Of a DNA stretch of 7,464 nucleotides, positions 6,014-7,464 are shown one piece after another; positions within the stretch are counted from its first letter, which is position 1, and the number at the start of each line of letters is the position of its first letter. A model generated the notes under the pieces. The model made no database searches, was not told the origin of the DNA, and was given only the letters and a program-made list of their open reading frames with translations. The DNA comes from DASPTB01 sp035623615 (GTDB lineage Bacteria; Actinomycetota; UBA4738). A program made the translations under genes and the position numbers. The stretch covers positions 1 through 7,464 of the forward strand of contig DASPTB010000077.1 in assembly GCA_035623615.1 (NCBI GenBank), in the 5' to 3' direction.

Positions 6014-6041
6014 CGAACCCTCCCGTGGTGGGAGCCGTTCG
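6014..6041. terminator. Stem-loop after the membrane-protein gene
   Basis: CGAAC (6014-6018) pairs with GTTCG (6037-6041), and CTCCC (6020-6024) pairs with GGGAG (6030-6034), with a GTGGT loop and a 1x2 internal loop. It begins four bases after the membrane-protein stop (6046-6048). There is no U-tract on the minus strand, but the position suits a terminator or a 3'-end protecting hairpin. Confidence 0.45.
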
Positions 6042-6045
6042 GGCG

Positions 6046-6933
6046 TCAGCGCCGGCCGAACCAGCGGCGCGAACCCTTGGGCCGGTACGCGCCCTGCAGC
6101 TCCGCCTCGGTAAACCCGAGCGGCGCCCGGCCGGTCACCGCGTACTGGTAGAGCGTCGCGGTGAAAGCCCCCGACGACGCCAGCGTGACGGCCATCAGTG
6201 CCCCGAGCGTCACCGCCATCGCAAGGATGCCCAGCACCGGAGCGAAGAACAGCAGCACGAAACCGGCGATGAACAGCGGCACCGAGACGAGGCCGATGGC
6301 GAGACCCATGGTCAGGTCACCGGTGACGCGCTCGCCCCACCGCTCCTTGAACAGGGACGCCGACCGCTTGATCGAACCCGCGACCGGCACGGGCTCGTAG
6401 AGGAGGACGGGCACGACGAACGACGTCGCGAGACCCCACGCGAGACCCGCCACGGCGGCGATGATCCGGCCGCCGATGCCCGTCCGCTCGTCGAGCGTCC
6501 GGATCAGCAGGCCGATCGTGGCCGAGACGAGTGCCCACGCGAGGATCTTCCGCCAGCGCTTGCGAACCAGTCGCGTCGCCGCCCGAACGGTCGGCGTTCC
6601 TCCGCGCAGGCGGATGGTCGCCATGCCGACGACGAGCGCATTCGCGATCACCGAGAGCGCGCCGATGACGGCCATGGCGATCGCGAAGGCAAGCCACGCG
6701 GGCATGAACATGTGCGGGGCAGGGTCGGCCGGCGTCGTGTGATACCAGGCCACCGTGGGCAGGGCGACGGCGAGGGCGAACGCGAGGCCCGTCAGCAAAC
6801 CGGCGACGATCGGCACGACCAGGAGCGTGGGCGTCTCTGCCAGCAGCCGCCAGCTGGCCCACAGGAGCGCCGAGCCCCGGCGGATCGGGCCGCCCGGAAT
6901 CGGTTGCCCGCCGGATTCGTACGAAGCGTCCAT
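6046..6933 (-). CDS. Six-helix integral membrane protein of unknown function
   Basis: A 295-residue membrane protein. Hydrophobic segments lie at about residues 36-63, 80-104, 129-147, 155-178, 207-230 and 233-256, with basic loops such as RLVRKRWRK (121-129) that fit a cytoplasmic side by the positive-inside rule. The conserved-looking core is FVVPVLLYEPVPVAGSIKRS (172-191), followed by ASLFKERWGE (192-201). This resembles a widespread uncharacterised actinobacterial and archaeal membrane family, which from memory I associate with DUF6159; that is not verified. There is no transport or catalytic motif I can name. The ATG start (6931-6933) is preferred over a start 23 codons upstream, because the upstream stretch holds the promoter-like TACAAT and is basic and unlike the family. 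It diverges from the GNAT gene and precedes hutH by 81 bp with two stem-loops between, so co-transcription with hutH is uncertain. Confidence 0.85.
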   Translation of the reverse strand: MDASYESGGQPIPGGPIRRGSALLWASWRLLAETPTLLVVPIVAGLLTGLAFALAVALPTVAWYHTTPADPAPHMFMPAWLAFAIAMAVIGALSVIANALVVGMATIRLRGGTPTVRAATRLVRKRWRKILAWALVSATIGLLIRTLDERTGIGGRIIAAVAGLAWGLATSFVVPVLLYEPVPVAGSIKRSASLFKERWGERVTGDLTMGLAIGLVSVPLFIAGFVLLFFAPVLGILAMAVTLGALMAVTLASSGAFTATLYQYAVTGRAPLGFTEAELQGAYRPKGSRRWFGRR

Positions 6934-6970
6934 CCGTTCCGATTGTAGCCACGCGGACCTCCGTCGTGAA
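6934..6970 (-). promoter_or_regulatory. Promoter of the membrane-protein gene, probably leaderless
   Basis: On the minus strand, TTCACG (6970-6965) is followed by exactly 17 bases, then TACAAT (6947-6942), then eight bases to the ATG. The -35 matches four of six and the -10 five of six positions of the sigma-70 consensus. It is the best promoter in the window. The start of RNA would fall at or within a base or two of the ATG; a weak GGA lies too close to matter. Confidence 0.6.
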
Positions 6971-6995
6971 GCCCCTCGTCGGCAGCCGGTACGCT
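6966..6995 (+). promoter_or_regulatory. Promoter of the GNAT gene, probably leaderless
   Basis: TACGCT (6990-6995) ends six bases before the ATG at 7002, leaving no room for a Shine-Dalgarno, a typical leaderless arrangement in high-GC Gram-positive-type bacteria. A weak -35, GTGAAG (6966-6971), lies 18 bases upstream and matches three of six. It overlaps the -35 of the divergent membrane-protein promoter. Confidence 0.5.
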
Positions 6996-7001
6996 GGGGC
7001 A

Positions 7002-7464
7002 ATGCAGGCCGACGTCCAGTTCCGGCGAATCGCCACCCAGCGGCTGTCCATCCGGAGGTCGCGGCCCGGGGACGCGGCCACGATCTCCGCGTACCGGTCG
7101 GACCCGGAGGTCCACCGCTACCAGGGGTGGGACTCCACCGACGTGGCGTCCATCACGGAGGAGATCGAGGAGATGGCCGCCCGGTCGCCGGGGGACCCGG
7201 GCGGCTGGGTCCAGTTCACGGTCGAGGAGCGAGACGGCGGGCCGCTCGTGGGAGACGTGGGAATGTCTCCCGCCGACGGCGAGCCCGGCGTGATCAAGAT
7301 CGGCTACACGATCTCGCCGGCGTTCCAGGGCCGCGGCTACGCGACCGAGGCCGTTCGAGCACTGATCGCCTACGCGTTTCGGACGCTCGGGGCCGACGTC
7401 GTCCGGGCATACGCGAGCGCGGAAAACGCCCCTTCGATCCGCGTGGCCGAGAAGGTGGGCATGC
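7002..7464 (+). CDS. GNAT family N-acetyltransferase (RimJ/RimL-like), 3' truncated by window end
   Basis: The first 154 residues of a GNAT acetyltransferase; the frame is still open at the window edge. The opening ATQRLSIRRSRPGDAATISAYRSDPEVHRYQGW (11-43) is the usual start of the RimJ/RimL-like group, with strand 1, then helix 1, then the D-P-E-V turn. IKIGYTISPAFQGRGYATEA (98-117) is strand 4 plus the acetyl-CoA pyrophosphate-binding loop Q109-G-R-G-Y-A (motif A). Motif B (AYASAENAPSIRVAEKVGM, 136-154) carries the conserved Asn and Ser. Only the last strands, perhaps 20-30 residues, are missing. It would transfer an acetyl group to an amine on a protein N-terminus, an aminoglycoside-like compound or another small molecule; the acceptor cannot be predicted. 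The ATG start is supported by the TACGCT box six bases upstream and the lack of any earlier start with a ribosome-binding site. Confidence 0.9.
   Translation, partial: MQADVQFRRIATQRLSIRRSRPGDAATISAYRSDPEVHRYQGWDSTDVASITEEIEEMAARSPGDPGGWVQFTVEERDGGPLVGDVGMSPADGEPGVIKIGYTISPAFQGRGYATEAVRALIAYAFRTLGADVVRAYASAENAPSIRVAEKVGM

Noticed and set aside
3913..6948. Very long plus-strand open frame (about 1,000 codons) antisense to hutH and the membrane gene
   Set aside because: Low-complexity Arg/Gly/Asp/His-rich translation with no domain, typical of stop-free antisense frames in GC-rich DNA. It lies opposite genes with intact catalytic motifs.
6934..7002. Upstream start for the membrane protein, 23 codons earlier
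   Set aside because: The added residues are basic and unlike the rest, the region contains the TACAAT promoter box, and it would place the start at the GNAT ATG.
1..7464. Mobile elements, CRISPR array, tRNA/rRNA genes, prophage or toxin-antitoxin pair
   Set aside because: No transposase, terminal repeats, regularly spaced direct repeats, tRNA-like folds or known toxin/antitoxin motifs were seen on either strand.

Overview
This is a GC-rich (roughly 70% by eye), densely coded bacterial chromosome segment. Ten protein genes are supported, nine complete and one cut by the right edge. Eight of the ten start with GTG, intergenic gaps are short, and several starts sit only 6-8 bases behind a TANNNT-type -10 box, as in leaderless transcripts. 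Together these suggest a high-GC actinobacterial-type or other terrabacterial lineage. That is inference: no rRNA or marker gene is present. I see no tRNA or rRNA gene, IS element, CRISPR array, prophage or attachment site.

Left part (10-2318, all minus strand). In transcription order: a 12-helix MFS transporter, an SRPBCC/START-like ligand-binding protein whose GTG overlaps the transporter stop, a receiver-only response regulator, and a 68-residue basic, single-hydrophobic-segment protein whose GTG overlaps the regulator stop. The two GTGA overlaps define two translationally coupled pairs.

Centre (2424-5964). Two enzymes of histidine degradation face each other. Imidazolonepropionase (hutI) is on the plus strand with a good Shine-Dalgarno and intact metal ligands. 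Histidine ammonia-lyase (hutH) is on the minus strand with an intact Ala-Ser-Gly MIO triad. Between them, on the minus strand, are an 81-residue acidic protein I do not recognise and a two-CBS-domain protein. hutI and the CBS gene converge on a strong stem-loop that carries the CBS stop codon in its loop. HutH makes urocanate and HutI opens imidazolonepropionate to formiminoglutamate. The linking enzyme, urocanase (hutU), and any formiminoglutamate hydrolase are not in the window.

Right part (5965-7464). A minus-strand six-helix membrane protein lies upstream of hutH, separated by two stem-loops and a probable leaderless hutH promoter. It diverges from a plus-strand GNAT acetyltransferase, cut at the window end, across a 68-bp gap with back-to-back promoter-like elements.

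I did not find a convincing new multi-gene system. The most interesting points are the regulatory architecture (overlapping divergent leaderless promoters, the hutH leader stem-loops, the convergent stem-loop at the hutI/CBS junction), the split hut locus with an orphan small gene, and the coupled receiver/small membrane protein pair.
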